A DNA stretch of 64,000 nt, from the NCBI GenBank assembly GCA_964477525.1, contig CAYZHY010000002.1, positions 1 to 64,000 of the forward strand. The letters run 5' to 3'. This DNA comes from PCC-9228 sp964477525. Lineage in GTDB: Bacteria; Cyanobacteriota; Cyanobacteriia; Cyanobacteriales; PCC-9228. Each line of letters starts with the position of its first letter. Position 1 is the stretch's first letter. The notes beneath the pieces are model-generated. The model was not told where the DNA came from, ran no database searches, and saw only the letters and a program-made list of their open reading frames with translations. The position numbers were made by a program, and so were the translations under genes. Shown piece after piece: positions 1 through 8,737 of the stretch.

Positions 1-1
1 C

Positions 2-226
2 ACCAGCGACGATGCGGAAGAACCTTCGGAAGAACCTTCCGAAGACATGATGGCACCAGCAGAAATGGAATACGACGAAGGTTCCGTGGATGAAATTGAG
101 ACCGAAGCGTTAGTGGAAAAACTAAACAGCACCGGCGTGGAGTTTGACGAAACGGAAGTTGATAGTCTGGAATACGATATTTTAATGGAAACGCCAGACA
201 ATCCTCCCGAAACGGATAGCGACTAG
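2..226 (+). CDS. Acidic protein of unknown function, 3' end only
   Basis: The frame is open from the window edge to a TAG at 224-226, giving the last 74 residues of a protein that starts upstream. The visible part is very acidic: it begins with a repeated EEPSEEPSED-like stretch and continues with many Glu and Asp residues and few basic ones. No domain or motif is recognised, and it has no visible membrane segment. It stops 16 bases before the dioxygenase gene on the same strand, so the two may be cotranscribed. Function cannot be proposed from this fragment. That it is coding is supported by the clean frame, the close spacing to the next gene and normal codon use. Confidence 0.6.
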   Translation, partial: TSDDAEEPSEEPSEDMMAPAEMEYDEGSVDEIETEALVEKLNSTGVEFDETEVDSLEYDILMETPDNPPETDSD

Positions 227-242
227 CAAACCATCAGATACC

Positions 243-1415
243 ATGGAAACCCTCGCCAACTTACTTTATCCCTATCCCCTCCACCAATTTTTGCAGGAAA
301 ATTGGACCCAGGAGGGCATTTTTATTCCAGCGGAACGTTCGGATAAGTTTCGGCATTTATTTTCTTGGCAAGATTTAAATTATTTGCTCAACTTTCATAA
401 CTATACCTATCCTGACTTACGTTTTTCCCAAGGCGGTCGCGTGCTGCCGCCTTGCAGTGCCAAAAATTGGGTGAAACGCTGCCAGGAAGGTGCTACCCTC
501 ATTTTAAATCACGTTCACCAGCGGGTACCGGCGTTGGCGGAGTTGGCGGCGGCGCTGCATCGGGAAATGGGACACCGGGTGCAGGTGAATACTTATTGTT
601 CCTGGCCGTCCCAGCAGGGATTTTCCTGCCATTTCGATACCCACGAAGTTTTTATTTTACAAATCAAGGGAAATAAGGAATGGTTTGTGTTTGAGGATAC
701 GGTCAAATATCCCCAAAAGAACGCCCGCACGTTGGGGGTGGAACCGCCGGAGAGCGACCCTTATATCCATCAGGTTTTGCAACCGGGGGATTTGCTGTAC
801 ATTCCCAGGGGACACTGGCACTACGCGATCGCTGGCGATCGCCCTTCTTTACATTTAACTTTGGGAATTCCCGGTCGTACGGGCATCGATTGGTTGCGTT
901 GGTTGGTGGGAGAACTGCAACAGGACCCGGCCTGGCGGGAAAATTTACCTTTGGCAACGGCCAACGATACGGCTGAGTTGGAATATCACTTGCATGGGTT
1001 GGTGGATCGTTTGATCGATACGCTCAAACAGGAAAAACTGGTGCAAAAATACGCCAAAAGCCATGCCCATCGGGGCGATCGCTTACCCGAAATTTCTCTA
1101 CCCAGCCAAGCGGGTTTTGATGTCTTTGCCGATGGCTTCGATACTCAGTTTCGCCGTAGCCAATTTCAAAACTTACGGATAGAAAAGCATCCAGAAACCA
1201 ACCAATACCAAATTACTTTTGCCCACAAGCAGATTACCCTCACTGATGTCACCGATGAGTTTATAAACAACCTGTATCAGCGCCACCAATTCACCGTTTG
1301 GGAAGCCATGGAATGGTTGCCAAATTTTGACCTAGAAGCCGATGTTTTGCCTTTGCTGTGGCAATTGGTACAGGAGGGGGTTTTAATCGTCGATCCGCCG
1401 GATAGTTTGGAATAA
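243..1415 (+). CDS. JmjC/cupin-4 family Fe(II)/2-oxoglutarate dioxygenase
   Basis: A 390-residue protein of the cupin_4/JmjC type, the family that holds bacterial ribosomal protein hydroxylases such as E. coli YcfD (RoxA). The metal-binding triad is visible: an HxD motif in GFSCHFDTHE near residues 129-135 and the distal His in IPRGHWHYA near residue 195. An N-terminal part (about 1-90) precedes the jelly-roll core (about 95-215), and a C-terminal winged-helix-like part follows, as in YcfD-type proteins. The likely reaction is hydroxylation of an amino-acid side chain of a protein with oxygen and 2-oxoglutarate. The target, probably a ribosomal protein, is inference. The ATG at 243 follows the upstream gene by 16 bases with no strong ribosome-binding site. 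Confidence 0.85.
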   Translation: METLANLLYPYPLHQFLQENWTQEGIFIPAERSDKFRHLFSWQDLNYLLNFHNYTYPDLRFSQGGRVLPPCSAKNWVKRCQEGATLILNHVHQRVPALAELAAALHREMGHRVQVNTYCSWPSQQGFSCHFDTHEVFILQIKGNKEWFVFEDTVKYPQKNARTLGVEPPESDPYIHQVLQPGDLLYIPRGHWHYAIAGDRPSLHLTLGIPGRTGIDWLRWLVGELQQDPAWRENLPLATANDTAELEYHLHGLVDRLIDTLKQEKLVQKYAKSHAHRGDRLPEISLPSQAGFDVFADGFDTQFRRSQFQNLRIEKHPETNQYQITFAHKQITLTDVTDEFINNLYQRHQFTVWEAMEWLPNFDLEADVLPLLWQLVQEGVLIVDPPDSLE

Positions 1416-1421
1416 TCCAAG

Positions 1422-1547
1422 TTATACATTTCTGAAAAACAATAATTCTCTAGGAGTTTCTAATTGACCTGCGTAGGGGCGCTTCGCGAAGCGCCCCTAC
1501 AAAAATACACCGATTATTTATTGCAAACTTTTAAGGAAATGGTATTA
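1422..1547. mobile_element. MITE-like repeat, copy 1
   Basis: A short non-coding element of about 126 bp. The left end reads TTATACATTTCTGAAAAAC and the right end ends in AAGGAAATGGTATTA, so the ends are imperfect terminal inverted repeats. In the middle lies a perfect 28-bp palindrome (1473-1500) with arms of 14 bases beginning GTAGGGGCGC. The same ends and the same kind of GC core occur at 46089-46215, and half of it at 24655-24735 in the other orientation. There is no coding capacity, so any movement would need a transposase from elsewhere. The element lies just after the dioxygenase gene and could also act as a transcription end. Confidence 0.7.
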
Positions 1548-1657
1548 AACAAATAATAAAAATTTCCTTACTTTCCTTGGTAGCCTAGGCGCGAGATGCT
1601 ATGGCTTTTGAGTTCATTTGAGGTTACCCATGATGTTCAAAAGCGAATTTGTTTCCT

Positions 1658-1681
1658 AGGGTGGCTTCGCGAAGCTACCCT
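1658..1681. repeat. Hairpin repeat with TTCGCGAA centre
   Basis: A 24-base inverted repeat with 12-base arms that pair throughout, with one G-T wobble. The centre GGCTTCGCGAAGC resembles the core of the MITE-like repeat at 1473-1500, so it may be a relict of the same family. It lies in the 345-base spacer between the dioxygenase gene and the convergent RTX gene. The rest of that spacer holds the MITE copy at 1422-1547, and a GCGCGATCGCG palindrome at 1730-1740 followed by a T run, which may end transcription coming from the left. Confidence 0.5.
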
Positions 1682-1760
1682 TCCGGAGTCTTGGAAAAGA
1701 GTCTCCTGACAGCAACGCTTTCAAGAAAGCGCGATCGCGTTTTTTGTTGTTTTGATGCTG

Positions 1761-4700
1761 CTATAGGAAAACAAACGTATTGTTTTCCAACGTAAGATTG
1801 TCCGCTTCTTCCCCATCAATGGTGGCGATGAGTTCGTTTTGATGCAGTAAGAGAACCCCACCTTCGCTATTGGAAACCAACTGATAATCCTGCGGACCAC
1901 CTTGCAAAGCAATCGTATCCTGGTTGGCTTCCCAACCCACAATCGCCGCAAAATCTTCAAAACCAGAACTGTTGGGGTCGCCGTTATCGTAGTATACCTG
2001 AGTTTCGCTTCCCAGAACGAAGCGATCGCTACCGTCTTTTCCTTCTAAAACATCCCGTTCTCCCAAACCAGGCTGTTCTGCTTGGGGGTCTACACCCACC
2101 AACGTATCATTTCCCAAATCGCCGCTGAGGCGATCGTTGCCGGTATCCCCTTGCAGCCAGTCATCTCCACGACCACCATAGAGACTGTCGTCGCCGGCAC
2201 TTCCCCAGAGGCTATCGTTACCGAAATTGCCATTGCTGATATCGCTGTCAGCATTGCCATTGATGGAATCGTTGCCTTCTCCACCTAACAAACTATCGTT
2301 GTCTTGACCACCGTAAAGGCTATCATCGCCAGCTTCTCCCAACAGCAAATCGTTTCCCAAATTGCCGCCAAGCCAGTCGCGACCCATACCACCGGCCATG
2401 CGATCGTTGCCTCCCATCCCAATGATGGGATTGTTGCCACCATCTCCCACCAAGCGATCGTCGCTTTCCGTACCAAATTGAGGATCGGTCAGCGAAACTG
2501 GTTCTGTTGGTTCTTCTTGTTCTGGTGGTTCTTCTTGTTCGGGTTCTTCTTGTTCCGGTGGTTCTTCTTGTTCGGGTTCTTCCTCAACTGGCGATCCGCC
2601 GCTGCCACCATTAGAAAAATCAGGAAGTGAATCGGACTCGTTTTCGTTGACCACCCGAACGGAAGCCTGTGCTTCATCGGGAATGGATTGGGTAAGACCC
2701 ACATTGTCCCGCGCTACACTGTAGAAACGATAGGTATTGCCAGGCGAACCGGAAAACGTTGCCGAAGTAGCTTCTGTTTGAGTTTTCCATTGCACAAAAG
2801 GTTGGCCGTTAGTAGAAACGTAAACATCGTAGGAACGAATACCGCTACCATCATCGTTTCCCGACCAAGAAACCTGAAAGTCGCTATTGCTGGTGGTTTG
2901 TGGCAAAGACGTTACGCTGCTGGTTGGAGGTTGTGCGTCGATCGCATTGGAAACCTCACTGGTTTCGATGCTTCGATCCATCCCATCAAATGAAATCTCA
3001 GCACTCGTCTCCACCGTTGCCTCTTCGCCAACATCCGACCCACTGCGAACCGTATAGCTGACAAAAGCCTCCCCAACTGTACCCTCTTCATTGGGTGGCA
3101 AAAATCCAGCCGTGGCTTCTTCCGGTGGATTTCCCGTATCCGGGTCGATGGTTTGCAAATTCCAAGTAACTTCTCCCGTATCGCGGTTTAACTCCGCCTC
3201 AAAATCCAGCAAATTGTTGCTATCGGGAATAGCGACGCGGGTACTGTAGGTTTGACGGTTGTCGGGAACATCGACGTAAACTTCACCAAAGCCAAAATCT
3301 CCCAACGAAAAGCTGTTCCAGTTCAAATCCTCGTCAAGTTGTTGGGTCACCACCACCGATATGGCATTGGCGCTGGCACTGGCATCGTTTTCAAAATTAA
3401 TGCGATAAGGTAAATTTTGTCCGGTACCAATCCAGTTTTCCTCCCCAAATCCGGAAGGCGCAATGATATCGTTGGGTTCCACCAAAGCAAACAAAACTTC
3501 GGTGGAAGCGTTGCTAATTTGGGCGGTAGCTGTTTCGCTAACGCTAGATACCGATGGCAAACCGTCACGATTGGGGTTGAGTTGTAGCGAACTCAAACGC
3601 GAGTTGCTATAAAAAGCATTTAAGCGCGTTCCAGATTCGCTTTCCGAAAACTTAAAAGCACCATCTTCGCGAAATTCGGTAACCGTTCCGTTCGATTCTT
3701 GCAAGCGATACCCGCCATCGCTGGTTTCGGTAAGGCTGACCCCTTCCATAGAACTTTCGTAGCTGCCATCGCCTTGCTGTTGAAAGGTCAGGTCGATATC
3801 CGCCGAATTTTCGATGGTGACGTTGTCATTTTCCTCTATCGAGGCCGAAATTTCTCCAGGAAAGATCCATTCCTTGCTCAAAGAATCCAAAGGATAAGGA
3901 GAATCAAAAGCATCGCTGGCACTGGTTTGCTGCAATTCCAACGCCAGCAATTCTCCAATATCAGTGGTGTAATATCCCAATTGACTTAGCTGGGTGGCAT
4001 TGGTTGCCAAAGCCGACTGCAACTGACCGGCTGTATCCCCAATACTGTCAGTAAAATCTTGCCAAATTTCCTCCCATGCCTCATCTTCAATACCATCCGG
4101 TTGCAACTCGGAAGATAAATTGCCATCATTCCACGGAATGCTTTCGCTGCTATCCACCGTATTGATGGCAAAATCAATATTTTCTACTTCCTCGGTGGGT
4201 TGGAAGAATACTTGAAAGCTTTGTTCGGCACCGGCAGGTAGGATGCCAGCCATCCCAGTCTGGTTGATGCCAAGCAACTGTATGCTATCGGAAGAAAAAT
4301 TATTGGTATTTTCGATACTGAGTTTGCCCCCTTCTGCCTCTAAAGATAGCAGTGGTGCTACCACGTCAGTATTCCCATCATTTTTGTAGGTAACCGTAAC
4401 TTGACTGGTCCACTGGCTGCGAACGCGACTGGGAGTATTTAGAGATACTTCTAACTGACCGGCAGGGTCGGAAGTGACCGTTAGACGATCTTCTGCAACG
4501 GTATTGCTACCATTATTGGTGACTTTTATATCATAGGTACCGGTTTCTACCCCTTGCAGGTCAAAGGTCGCTGCTAGGGTGGCGCTATTTAACCAGGTGA
4601 CTTCGCTGGCATCGAGTTGGTTAATCGTACTATCTTCAGCATTGGCACCATCTTCACCATCTTCGGTATCGATGAGGGAAACGCTGGTATCGCGACTAAA

Positions 4701-6017
4701 CTGAGAACCGCTAAGCTGTAGGGTCGCTTCGCCGGCATTGCTGACGCTACTGGGAGAAACCTGGTTGAGGCTAAATTCAGAAACGCCGCTAATTTCTAAG
4801 TTGTAATCTGTGTTGCCTTCAAATTGATAGACGCGCAGGAAATAGGTTCCCGATTCTACGTTGTTGAGTTCGATGCGATCGCTTTGGTCTTTGGGGTTAA
4901 TCGATTTGGCAATTTGTTCGGTCGAACCGTTATCCTTACGTTTGAGCAGTTCTATGTCGGCATCGGCAGAGAGTTGGTCGATGCTGGCAGCAAAATCGCT
5001 ATTTTGTAAGACTTCAAAACGATAGTAATCGTCGGTATCGAAGTCACCAACGAAGTCTTGGAAGGTTCTGCTACTGGAGATAATATTTAGAGATCTGGCA
5101 TCCTCTGGGGTATTCCCAGCATTATCGTCAATGGGTTCGCCTTCCAGGTTTAGTTGGTAATTCATGTTGCTACCGGCGTAGCTGACCCTAGCAAAGTAAG
5201 TACCGGAAGCAAGGGCACTGCGAATGCTGTTACTGTCGCTGCTGGCTGTAGTAATTTGATTGCCGTTGCGGTCTAGTAAGGTGAGGTTGATATCGGCATC
5301 GGTGGTTTCTGGTTCTAGTTGCAGATCCACCCAATCGTTTCCCGATACCTGAAATTGATAGTAATCGTCGGTATCTTCTGCACCAATATAGTCGTTGAGG
5401 GTTCTGGATTGACCGTTGAGAATACCTAAGGAGTTGGCTTCGTCTCGGCTATTACCAGCATTATCTTCTGGTGTGGACGCGCTATCGTTACTATCACTAT
5501 CGTTGCTGTCGCTATCGTTGCTATCGCTATCGTTACTATCGCTATCGTTGCTAGCAGAATCTGTAGAGGAGGCATCTGTAGAAGTATCGCTGGTATTGCT
5601 ATCTTGTTCGCTGTTGTTGGTTGAACTCGCTTCGGCTTCCAAGGTGTAGTCGGTAGCGTTGGAGGTTTCGCTAGCAACTGCTATCCCATAGGTTCCGGCA
5701 TCGAGAGATTCGGTAATTTGGCGATTGTCTGCAGTAGTATCGCTTTCGGTTCCATCGCTGCTGTCGCTAGTGTCAGTAACGCCATCTTCAAATAGGGTTT
5801 CTCCATCATCGAAGCGATTATTATTGTTACTATCTTCTACAATACGAAGCTCTGCTGAGGCCGTGAGATTGCTTAGAGTTACATCCACCTCAGCCGGTTC
5901 GTCTAAAGTAAATCGATAGAAATCTTCTGTATCGTCGCTATCGAGAGTATCGGTAAAGGTTTGCAAATCGCCTAGAGTTCCGATCGCGATCGCGCTGTCG
6001 AATGTGTGGTCAGACAT
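1761..6017 (-). CDS. RTX-type secreted calcium-binding protein with PPC domains
   Basis: A 1418-residue acidic protein with a modular layout. Three pre-peptidase C-terminal (PPC) beta-sandwich domains lie near residues 5-130, 190-295 and 302-408, each with a DDYYRF or EDFYRF motif. A Ser/Asn/Asp-rich linker (about 157-183) separates the first two. An IPT/TIG-like domain follows (about 412-515), then several beta-rich segments and a fibronectin III-like domain (about 1010-1120). A Glu/Pro linker (about 1143-1174) leads to some twelve GGxGxDxLx calcium-binding nonapeptides (about 1183-1307) and a C-terminal cap typical of cyanobacterial RTX proteins. There is no N-terminal signal peptide, which fits export by a type I system through the C-terminal RTX signal. 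No catalytic domain is recognised, so it is probably a surface or matrix protein. No type I exporter gene is nearby. Confidence 0.85.
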   Translation of the reverse strand: MSDHTFDSAIAIGTLGDLQTFTDTLDSDDTEDFYRFTLDEPAEVDVTLSNLTASAELRIVEDSNNNNRFDDGETLFEDGVTDTSDSSDGTESDTTADNRQITESLDAGTYGIAVASETSNATDYTLEAEASSTNNSEQDSNTSDTSTDASSTDSASNDSDSNDSDSNDSDSNDSDSNDSASTPEDNAGNSRDEANSLGILNGQSRTLNDYIGAEDTDDYYQFQVSGNDWVDLQLEPETTDADINLTLLDRNGNQITTASSDSNSIRSALASGTYFARVSYAGSNMNYQLNLEGEPIDDNAGNTPEDARSLNIISSSRTFQDFVGDFDTDDYYRFEVLQNSDFAASIDQLSADADIELLKRKDNGSTEQIAKSINPKDQSDRIELNNVESGTYFLRVYQFEGNTDYNLEISGVSEFSLNQVSPSSVSNAGEATLQLSGSQFSRDTSVSLIDTEDGEDGANAEDSTINQLDASEVTWLNSATLAATFDLQGVETGTYDIKVTNNGSNTVAEDRLTVTSDPAGQLEVSLNTPSRVRSQWTSQVTVTYKNDGNTDVVAPLLSLEAEGGKLSIENTNNFSSDSIQLLGINQTGMAGILPAGAEQSFQVFFQPTEEVENIDFAINTVDSSESIPWNDGNLSSELQPDGIEDEAWEEIWQDFTDSIGDTAGQLQSALATNATQLSQLGYYTTDIGELLALELQQTSASDAFDSPYPLDSLSKEWIFPGEISASIEENDNVTIENSADIDLTFQQQGDGSYESSMEGVSLTETSDGGYRLQESNGTVTEFREDGAFKFSESESGTRLNAFYSNSRLSSLQLNPNRDGLPSVSSVSETATAQISNASTEVLFALVEPNDIIAPSGFGEENWIGTGQNLPYRINFENDASASANAISVVVTQQLDEDLNWNSFSLGDFGFGEVYVDVPDNRQTYSTRVAIPDSNNLLDFEAELNRDTGEVTWNLQTIDPDTGNPPEEATAGFLPPNEEGTVGEAFVSYTVRSGSDVGEEATVETSAEISFDGMDRSIETSEVSNAIDAQPPTSSVTSLPQTTSNSDFQVSWSGNDDGSGIRSYDVYVSTNGQPFVQWKTQTEATSATFSGSPGNTYRFYSVARDNVGLTQSIPDEAQASVRVVNENESDSLPDFSNGGSGGSPVEEEPEQEEPPEQEEPEQEEPPEQEEPTEPVSLTDPQFGTESDDRLVGDGGNNPIIGMGGNDRMAGGMGRDWLGGNLGNDLLLGEAGDDSLYGGQDNDSLLGGEGNDSINGNADSDISNGNFGNDSLWGSAGDDSLYGGRGDDWLQGDTGNDRLSGDLGNDTLVGVDPQAEQPGLGERDVLEGKDGSDRFVLGSETQVYYDNGDPNSSGFEDFAAIVGWEANQDTIALQGGPQDYQLVSNSEGGVLLLHQNELIATIDGEEADNLTLENNTFVFL
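2496..2591 (-). repeat. Repeats coding the Glu/Pro linker of the RTX protein
   Basis: Near-identical short units coding for alternating EEP and EQEEP strings make up the linker just before the RTX repeats. The units differ mainly at silent positions. The linker is likely an extended spacer, and its length could change by recombination without loss of frame, because the units are multiples of three. Confidence 0.6.
5482..5556 (-). repeat. 15-bp tandem repeat in the RTX gene
   Basis: Five tandem 15-bp units, each coding for a five-residue string of Asp, Ser and Asn (DSDSN register). Units differ by one or two bases, so this is a young minisatellite. Gain or loss of a unit would keep the frame and change the length of the flexible linker between the first and second PPC domains. 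Confidence 0.75.
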
Positions 6018-6659
6018 GGTAAAACGCTAGATAAATCATCTACTTTAATGGGAATTCGCAAGCTTTACGAACAACCGCCACTATCGACCTCGACCAGCCA
6101 AAAAGTTACCAAAATCGTAATTTGGCGGTTTAGGTAGCATTTTTGACGGGAACAGGGAAAAGCCATTTCCACTGTCCGGCTGTAACCGTACTAGTACGGG
6201 CAATTGTTTGAGTATGCTGTGCTAGGATTCGCTCGTTGAACAGCAATCTATCTTTCCATTTCGCAAATTTCCCTCGCTACGACTAGAAAATTGATGAAAA
6301 TACATATCGAAAGCAGCATTTTCCTTCAATTTGGCTGCTAAAAACAGCTGAAAACCCACCAGCCTGAAGAAATGGAAAAAACAAGCCTTAACTAACTTTC
6401 CAAGTTGTATCCGTATTTCTAGGGATAGCATACCCAGATGGATCAACCAATCGATCTCCTTTTTGAAATTCTATAGCTTTTGTTTTCCTTCTCTTTATAC
6501 CGGAAAACAGCAACAGATTCGGGAAAATTTCGCTCTCAGTTTGTCCTACAATAAAGAAAGTTGGATATATCCATGACGAAACCAGGCTGCACGCGCAGTT
6601 GGATTTCGTATGGAGTTTGATTGGAAATCTGTCGCTAAAAAGGGGGAACCACTAGAATT
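6018..6659. other. Spacer between divergent genes, no gene seen
   Basis: This 642-base AT-rich spacer separates the start of the RTX gene from the ATP-grasp gene, which point away from each other, so it must hold both promoters. The only open frames in it are short and have neither a ribosome-binding site nor cyanobacterial-looking protein composition. No repeat, riboswitch or RNA gene was recognised. Confidence 0.5.
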
Positions 6660-8231
6660 ATGCTAGCGGATACGCCAGCTATGAGCGAACAAATCGATAC
6701 TTTTCAAAGGCTACAGCAGTGGCTGCGCGATCGCTGGCAAAAATTTGAACCCTTCGGCACAACGCAGGGAAAGCGTACGGAAAATTGCAATCACGATATT
6801 CTGGTTGTCCCTTCTATTAGCCTAGACCGTCAAGAACTGCTAAAAATTCAAGGGGTTTACCATTACGAGGAACGGTTGCTGTTTTCGTTGATGCGGTTGC
6901 GCAACCCACAAACGCGCTTGATTTACGTTACCTCCCTTCCCATTCCTCCCATTGTGATTGACTATTACCTACAACTGCTACCGGGGATTCCTTTTTCCCA
7001 CGCTAGGGAACGTCTGCTTTTGTTTTCCACCTACGACGCTTCTTTCAAATCCCTAACCGAAAAAATTCTCGAACGTCCCCGCCTCATGCAGCGCATTCAA
7101 AATTCTCTGCGCCAAGACCGGTCCTACATGATCTGTTTTAATGCGACCCATATGGAACGTTCCCTATCGGTCCAGTTGGGGGTTCCTTTGCTGGCGACTG
7201 ACCCGAGTTTGCTGTATTGGGGAACCAAAAGCGGCAGTCGAGAAATTTTCCAACAAACCCATGTTCCCTATCCCGATGGAAGTTTTTTACTGAAAAATTC
7301 GGAAGAACTGGCATTTGCCGCTAGCGAACTCCTGCAACGGCAACCCCACCTCAATCGGCTGGTGGTAAAACTCAACGAAGGCTTTTCTGGAGAAGGCAAC
7401 GCCATTTTAAATGTTAATTCCATCCGCCAGCTACCGCCTTCCCAGTGGATTGCTGCTTTGCAAGCGCAATTTCCCTATATGAAGTTTCAAGCCAACGGCG
7501 AAACTTGGGAAACCTACAAACAGCGTATCCACGATTTGGGAGCGATTGTAGAAGCTTACATAGAAGGGAACGAAAAGCGATCGCCAAGCGTTCAAGGACA
7601 AATTCACCCCTCTGGCTATGTGGAAATTCTCTCCACCCACGACCAAATCCTTGGCGGTCCGGACGGTCAAATTTATTTGGGTTGCAAGTTTCCTGCCGAT
7701 GCTGGCTATCGCTTGCAGTTACAAGAATACGGTTTGCAAGTGGGAAAAAATTTAGCTACCAAAGGAGCTTTGGACCGATTTGGAATCGATTTTGTTGCGG
7801 TTTCCACCGAAACTGGTTGGGATTTACAAGCCGTAGAAATCAACTTGCGCAAGGGGGGAACCACCCATCCTTTTATGACGATGAAATTCCTTACCAACGG
7901 TCAGTACTACTATCCCAAGGGTCTGTTTTACAGCCAACATGGCAAGGAAAAATACTATATTGCTTCTGATAATTTACAAAAAGACCACTACCAAGGTCTA
8001 CTCCCCAGCGATTTAATGGATATCATTGCCACTCACCAACTCCATTTTGACAGCGCCACCGAGACGGGGACAGTCTTTCACCTAATTGGTTCTCTCAGCG
8101 AGTTTGGCAAAATTGGTTTGACCAGTATCGGCAACTCGGCAGAACAGGCAGAGGATATTTACGATAAAGCCATTCAGGTTCTCGAAGAGGAAACCACCGC
8201 TCATTCGCCAACCAACCAACCTGAAAAATAA
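6660..8231 (+). CDS. ATP-grasp ligase, PGM1-related
   Basis: A 523-residue protein that resembles the ATP-grasp family annotated in cyanobacteria as peptide ligase PGM1-related. A pre-ATP-grasp part (about 40-190) is followed by an ATP-grasp region (about 195-420) with a glycine-rich nucleotide loop in LNEGFSGEGN and a metal/phosphate-binding segment ending QAVEINLRKGGTTHPF, in which Glu and Asn are the expected magnesium ligands. Members couple ATP hydrolysis to amide-bond formation between a carboxylate and an amine. The true substrate here is unknown. The start used follows a GGGGGA stretch about a dozen bases upstream; an in-frame ATG at 6681 is an alternative. It stands alone in its operon. 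Confidence 0.75.
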   Translation: MLADTPAMSEQIDTFQRLQQWLRDRWQKFEPFGTTQGKRTENCNHDILVVPSISLDRQELLKIQGVYHYEERLLFSLMRLRNPQTRLIYVTSLPIPPIVIDYYLQLLPGIPFSHARERLLLFSTYDASFKSLTEKILERPRLMQRIQNSLRQDRSYMICFNATHMERSLSVQLGVPLLATDPSLLYWGTKSGSREIFQQTHVPYPDGSFLLKNSEELAFAASELLQRQPHLNRLVVKLNEGFSGEGNAILNVNSIRQLPPSQWIAALQAQFPYMKFQANGETWETYKQRIHDLGAIVEAYIEGNEKRSPSVQGQIHPSGYVEILSTHDQILGGPDGQIYLGCKFPADAGYRLQLQEYGLQVGKNLATKGALDRFGIDFVAVSTETGWDLQAVEINLRKGGTTHPFMTMKFLTNGQYYYPKGLFYSQHGKEKYYIASDNLQKDHYQGLLPSDLMDIIATHQLHFDSATETGTVFHLIGSLSEFGKIGLTSIGNSAEQAEDIYDKAIQVLEEETTAHSPTNQPEK

Positions 8232-8245
8232 AACGAGATTGATTC

Positions 8246-8668
8246 TTAGTGATGGGAATGGGAATTTTGCGCGATCGCAGCGGAAACCGGGTCTTGCTGG
8301 GAGTTTAAATCGGGTCGCAATCCCTGAGCTTGACGTAAATAGGGATGGTGAATTTCGGGATTGGCCTCTGGCAGGCGTACGTGGATGAGCAAGCGGATGC
8401 AGCGTGGCAACCCGCCTTTGACATACATTTGCTGTACGTCTAAAAGTGGAACTCGGTCCCAATGGGGACGTTCTCGCGCGATCGCAGCTGGATAAACAGC
8501 ATCTAAATCTGGCGTTACCGAAAACAAAGCGCTAATAATATTTTCTGGATGTAGTTGATTTTGCGTCTGCAGCTCATCCAGCAGTTCCATCACTGCTTCC
8601 CGTATGGCTTCCACTGTATTTTCCGAGACTGTTGTTGCGCCACGAATTGCTTGAACTGTCCACTCCAC
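8246..8668 (-). CDS. aroH: Chorismate mutase, AroH type
   Basis: A 140-residue protein of the monofunctional AroH class (Bacillus subtilis type), a trimeric enzyme turning chorismate into prephenate for Phe and Tyr. Family blocks are clear: AIRGATTV at the start, SVTPDLDAVYPA with the Arg/Glu pair after it, PLLDVQQMYVKGGLPRCIRLLIHV, and the final YLRQAQGLRPDL. The C terminus runs about 20 residues past the usual 127 and ends in a His-rich tail. The GTG at 8668 is chosen because GGAG lies 9 bases before it and the family begins here; an ATG at 8704 would add 12 unconserved residues. It lies 69 bases downstream of sppA on the same strand and may be cotranscribed with it. Confidence 0.9.
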   Translation of the reverse strand: MEWTVQAIRGATTVSENTVEAIREAVMELLDELQTQNQLHPENIISALFSVTPDLDAVYPAAIARERPHWDRVPLLDVQQMYVKGGLPRCIRLLIHVRLPEANPEIHHPYLRQAQGLRPDLNSQQDPVSAAIAQNSHSHH

Positions 8669-8737
8669 GCCAAAAATCTCCGTCGATCTACAGCCAAAAC
8701 GCACAGCCTTCCACGCTGTTATGGTTTCGCGATCGCT

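Noticed and set aside
2082..2630. Long open frames on the plus strand opposite the RTX repeats
   Set aside because: They mirror the repeated minus-strand coding sequence and show low-complexity, repeat-driven composition with no ribosome-binding site.
6222..6446. A 74-codon minus-strand frame in the RTX upstream spacer
   Set aside because: No ribosome-binding site, no match to known patterns, and it lies in a region that must hold promoters.
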